Assembly: GCA_020796225.1 (NCBI GenBank) | Contig: CM036759.1 | Coordinates: 66,750,590-66,814,589, forward strand | Direction: 5' to 3' | Length of the DNA stretch: 64,000 nucleotides | Source: Arion vulgaris | Taxonomy: Eukaryota > Mollusca > Gastropoda > Stylommatophora > Arionidae | Part shown: in pieces, positions 48,101 to 54,100 of the stretch | Layout: each line of letters starts with the position of its first letter | Numbering within the stretch: the stretch's first letter is position 1 | The notes under the pieces: generated by a model | Database searches by the model: none | What the model was told of the DNA's origin: nothing | The model's input: the letters and a program-made list of their open reading frames with translations, nothing else | Program-made: the position numbers and the translations under genes

Positions 48101-51100
48101 CTTCCGGGGATGTTAATTTTAATCGCACAGTACCTTGCACAGTTTTCCCAGAGCGGGTAGTTTCGTTATGCACTGAACGCAACTTGTTCTTTGCGCTCGG
48201 CAAACCTTGCCCAGTAAATGTGCTGCACCAGGCTACCGATGCGGGGTCAGCTGCAATCTTCTCTCGTACCGACACGAGGGTAGACTTTTATTCGTTACGG
48301 TCCTGTCTTATTTGTTCTTGCCGACGGGCTGGCAATGTTTGCCCCCTCCTCAGGGCTTCGAGATTCGCCCTACTTGGGCATACGTTTGGTCACTGGATGC
48401 ACCTCTCATCCATGTCAGAGACGTTTCGTTGCTGCTTCTTTGCGTTCAGGGACTTGGCCAATATCTTGTTGGACATCGGTCAGGAGATTTGTGCATTTTC
48501 TTTGTGTGTATCTTTATTGTATTTCCGTAATTGCACTGCTACCACTACCAGTAGTTTTCTCTCCCCGATCCCTGCTCCTCTTAGCCAGACCGGAGCCAGA
48601 GTCTGTTTCCAGGGTCACCGCGTAGAAGTTGGGGCAGGGTCTTGGTTAGAGCGCCCCCTCGCTAACCCTGGCTCAATGTTACCACCATGACCTCATGAGC
48701 CTTTTGAGTTGAACCTTGACTGATTTAATGAGCCATTCGCGGTTTCACCGTGAGACAGTGTGAACTTAGACATGCATGGCTTAATCTTTGAGACAAGCAT
48801 ATGACTACTGGCAGGATCAACCAGATAGCTGTCATGGACGAGACTGGACCGACAATGCTCGGGGTAGGAGACAGCGCTCTGTGCAGAGCGGATCCCGACA
48901 TCCCGGCGAAAATGCGAAATTGAAGCGAAATGGCGGCTCGCTTCCCACAGATTTGCGGCAAGACTTGCCCCTCGCCAAGCAAGAACGACACCATGTTTCT
49001 ACCTGCGGACCCACAAGCTCGTTCGAGAGCCGGGCCTAACGAGACCACCGTCGAGCGTTTAAAATTTTAGACTGACTGCATCACACGCAGCCGAGAAACT
49101 CCGATATACGGACACACACACACCACATAAGACGGCGCGGCGAGTCTTAATAGCAGACGCTACCTTGTCCCTTATTCGCTGGGAGCCTCGTTCGCGTGAA
49201 AGCGAGGAGGCACGCGAGCCGTTAGAGACTATGCCGGAATTGGTTATCGACACTGGGAACGCGTTAGCTGACTGGCTCGCCGTCCGGTTATTTTCAAAGC
49301 GGAGGCACAGTTTGCAGGCGCACAACCCAGATTTTCGAGCAGTTCGTTTGTCCGCGCCCAGCAGTACAGCGATTCTCAGCAATGCAAAGTTCCTCGTGAC
49401 TTGTAACAGCGCCATTTTGGAATTTTGAGCAAAGGATTTCCAGCATGTAGTGTCTATATCACATCATTTTAGAGATGCTTTAAGTGTCTTTAAAGTGTCC
49501 ATTCCGTCCTCTAACTGAACATCTGCCACCTGCAAGCTTGCCATACATCAACCTTTCCGTCCTCTAACTGAACATCTGCCACCTGCAAGTTTGCCATACA
49601 TCAACCATTCCGTCCTCTAACTGAACATCTGCCACCTGCAAGTTTGCCATACATCAACCATTCCGTCCTCTAACTGAACATCTGCCACCTGCAAGTTTGC
49701 CATACATCAACCATTCCGTCCTCTAACTGAACATCTGCCACCTGCAAGCTTGCCATACATCAACCATTCCGTCCTCTAACTGAACATCTGCCACCTGCAA
49801 GCTTACCATACATCAACCTTTCCGTCCTCTAACTGAACATCTGCCACCTGCAAGCTTGCCATACATCAACCTTTCCGTCCTCTAACTGAACATCTGCCAC
49901 CTGCAAGTTTGCCATACATCAACCTTTCCGTCCTCTAACTGAACATCTGCCACCTGCAAGCTTGCCATACATCAACCATTCCGTCCTCTAACTGAACATC
50001 TGCCACCTGCAAGTTTGCCATACATCAACTATTCCGTCCTCTAACTGAACATCTGCCACCTGCAAGTTTGCCATACATCAACCTTTCCGTCCTCTAACTG
50101 AACATCTGCCACCTGCAAGCTTGCCATACATCAACTGTATTGGGATGAGTTTATCGGGCGTCCGAGCAACATGACCAGCACATGTGACTTGGACCTTTTA
50201 CAACAATGAGTTGATGCTTGAAATCTTAGCTATTATGAGGACTTTTGATATCTGAAATTTTGTCCTGTTCATTATTTTGTACTTCTTTGAACTCTCCACT
50301 TCAACCACTTTTTAACCACTTTGTGTGATTTGTATGTCATCTGAGCATAAGAGCGATTGTGCATTGTGCCAGTTATGCCCCTACAAGTAGGCCAGCACAT
50401 CCAATTTCTGAGATGCTTTTATTTACTAGGTAGCTTCCTAGGTTCTACATTAGTCGCCTCTTACGACATGCCTTGTAGGTTGCAGTGGTACTATTCTTTG
50501 ATTCCCTTGTGGGTCCCGTCACCAGACAGGTAAATTTATTTCTGTCCAACCTTCAATACTGCATGATTACTTGATCTTAAACCTCAGCATAGAATTATGT
50601 TTCTCATCACAATTTGAACAAACAAACAAACGGATGCGTGTCTAGACTACAAACAAGACAAGTGGTTTGGTATCTGCAACAATGAACTGAAAACCAAGTC
50701 AGCATGAGCACAAATGAGACACACAAAATAAATGAAATAATCAAGAAAACATAATAATGACCATGCAGTTGTCATTCATCTGCCGCATTGGAAAGAAGAG
50801 AAAAACAAAATGGCAAAAATCAATTGATATAATTCACTGTTTTCCAATTGGCAACTTTCCATTTCATATTGTTGCAATATTGATATATAATGAATAATAA
50901 ATTATGTAGCAGAAAAATGTCCAATAATCTGGCATATAATTCTATATGATTTATATTCTTATAATTATTGATTGTCCAGCAATCATAAATTGAGAATTAT
51001 ATTACAAATATATGGCCTTTTTTTTGGCTTTACAGAGGGAAAATTGGCAAGTGATTTACTGTGACAACTTCCAAGTTTGCACCTGTCACTCTTGTTTTTC

Positions 51101-54100
51101 AGTTCATCCTTAAGTCTCTTGTCAAAGGACTCCTTTGCGTAATGTTGTTCTTCACATAACTCTGTCATTAGCTAGTTTTTCCCATTTGTTGGGACCAATA
51201 GAAAAGTTTTTTTCATCAAGGTCTTCCATTCATTCTTATATCTTCGCTTTTTTTTAACGCTCCATATTGACCCCTTGTTAAACCACTATATGTGATTTGT
51301 ATGTGATCTGAGCCTGAGAGCGATTGTACATTGTGCCAGTTATGCACCTACAAGTAGGTCAGAACATCCTATTTCTGCGATGCTTTTATTTACTAGGGTA
51401 GCTTCCCTAGGCCCTACTTCAGTCGCTTCTTACGACATGCCTTGTAGTTCGCAGTGATCCTTTTGTTTGCTTCCCTTGCAGGTCCCGGCAACATGCAGGT
51501 GATTTTTATATCTGAGCAGTGGTCTGTCTTGGTGCCTCTTCACTTCTAAAAGTTCACAAAACAACACCTGTTGGAGTATATCGCTATTGTCCATTTTGAT
51601 ATCTGAGCAGTGGTCTGTCTTGGTACCTCTTCACTTCTAAAAGTTCACAGAACAACACCTGTTGGAGTATATGGCTATTGTCCATTTTGATATCTGAACA
51701 GGTCTGTCTTGGTGCCTCTTCACTTCTAAAAGTTCACAGAACAACACCTGTTGGAGAATATGGCTATTGTCCATTTTTATATCTGAACAGGTCTGTCTTG
51801 GTGCCTCTTCACTTCTAAAAGTTCACAGAACAACACCTGTTGGAGTATATGGCTATTGTCCATTTTTATATCTGAACAGGTCTGTCTTGGTACCTCTTCA
51901 CTTCTAAAAGTTCACAGAACAACACCTGTTGGAGAATATGGCTATTGTCCATATTTCGCACATGCCCTAGTCATATTAGTCTTCTTTTGCCTATGACTCA
52001 GTCGTAGCCAACAGAGAACAAACACTGAACAAATGTATATATTTGTTCAACATTTGCCTATGACTCAGTCGTAGTCAACAGAGAACAAACATTGAACAAA
52101 TGTATATATTTGTTCAACATTTGCCTATGACTCAGTTGTAGCCAACAGAGAACAAACATTGAACAATTGTATATATTTGTTCAACATTTGCCTATGACTC
52201 AGTCGTAGTCAACAGAGAACAAACATTGAACAAATGTATATATTTGTTCAACATTTGCCTATGACTCAGTTGTAGCCAACAGAGAACAAACATTGAACAA
52301 ATGTATATATTTGTTCAACATTTGCCTATGACTCAGTTGTAGCCAACAGAGAACAAACATTGAACAAATGTATATATTTGTTCAACATTTGCCTATGACT
52401 CAGTTGTAACCAACAGAGAACAAACATTGAACAAATGTGTATATATATATATATATTCAACATTTGTTCCCATCAAATTTTCCAAGGAACATGTATATAA
52501 AGCACAATACAATCAGGGACAAGTGCTTGTAGAAGAAGAAACAGAATACATCCTGAGACAACAAGTCAAATAACATGTTTATTTTTAAATAGTATATCAC
52601 AAGAGGAAACGATATACACAGAGTCAACAAAAACAGAGGATGGCCATGCAAGCAGAGAAATGATAACAATTAGTTTAAAAACAGAGGGAGAGGATGGCCA
52701 TGCAAGCAGAGAAATGATAACAATTAGTTTAAAAACAGAGGGAGAGGATGGCCATGCAAGCAGAGAAATGATAACAATTAGTTTAAAAACAGAGGGAGAG
52801 GATGGCCATGCAAGCAGAGAAATGATAACAATTAGTTTAAAAACAGAGGGAGAGGATGGCCATGCAAGCAGAGAAATGATAACAATTAGTTTAAAAACAG
52901 AGGGAGAGGATGGCCATGCAAGCAGAGAAATGATAACAATTAGTTTAAAAACAGAGGGAGAGGATGGCCATGCAAGCAGAGAAATGATAACAATTAGTTT
53001 AAAAACAGAGGGAGAGGATGGCCATGCAAGCAGAGAAATGATAACAATTAGTTTAAAAACAGAGGGAGAGGATGGCCATGCAAGCAGAGAAATGATAACA
53101 ATTAGTTTAAAAACAGAGGGAGAGGATGGCCATGCAAGCAGAGAAATGATAACAATTAGTTTAAAAACAGAGGGAGAGGATGGCCATGCAAGCAGAGAAA
53201 TGATAACAATTAGTTTAAAAACAGAGGGAGAGGATGGCCATGCAAGCAGAGAAATGATAACAATTAGTTTAAAAACAGAGGGAGAGGATGGCCATGCAAG
53301 CAGAGAAATGATAACAATTAGTTTAAAAACAGAGGGAGAGGATGGCCATGCAAGCAGAGAAATGATAACAATTAGTTTAAAAACAGAGGGAGAGGATGGC
53401 CATGCAAGCAGAGAAATGATAACAATTAGTTTAAAAACAGAGGGAGAGGATGGCCATGCAAGCAGAGAAATGATAACAATTAGTTTCTATAGCTAATCTA
53501 AATGTCTGGTCGATCACTGCTAACAACTGATGTAAATAGGGAGAAGATGGAGATATGTTGGGCATACTCTGAGAAGAAATAATCAATGAATCACAAAACA
53601 GACAATGAAGTGGGAGGCAAATTATTGAAGAGAGAAAGAAAGATCTAGGGAACACTGAAATAAACTTTGCTGAGAGATGCAAGAAATATCCGACTTCATT
53701 ACATGGAGGAGATTCACTGAGTTATCCAGCATATAGCAGTGTGAAGAAATTGCTTGTAGGCCCCATGAAACATATAACGATAAAAGCGCAATACAATACA
53801 ATAATAACTTGAATAAGTGCGAAGAACAAAAAACAAGGGTAAAGAACAAAAACTGTAAAGAAAAGCAAGAAAAACAAGAAGGGCAAAAAACAAGAAGATT
53901 GAAGAAAACTACAAAGAAATGTGAAAGAAAAACAAGAAGATTGAAGAAAACTACAAAGAAATGTGAAAGAAAAACAAGAAGGGCAAAAAACAAGAAGATA
54001 GAAGAAAACTACAAAGAAATGTGAAAGAAAAACAAGAATATTGAAGAAAACTACAAAGAAATGTGAAAGAAAAACAAGAAGGGCAAAAAACAAGAAGATA

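Noticed and set aside
48184..48690. 168-codon plus-strand frame and similar frames at 56688-57434 as a conserved gene
   Set aside because: The frames recur because family B copies are similar. They are on different strands relative to the element, contain different stops, and match no protein I know.
49165..49428. Open frame upstream of the 18S fragment
   Set aside because: Lies in probable rDNA spacer, on the strand opposite to the rRNA, with no similarity to a protein.
52660..53496. 278-codon frame of identical 18-residue units as a repeat-protein gene
   Set aside because: It starts and ends inside the array, lies in an intron, and unit identity at all codon positions points to DNA-level amplification. 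Kept as a repeat.
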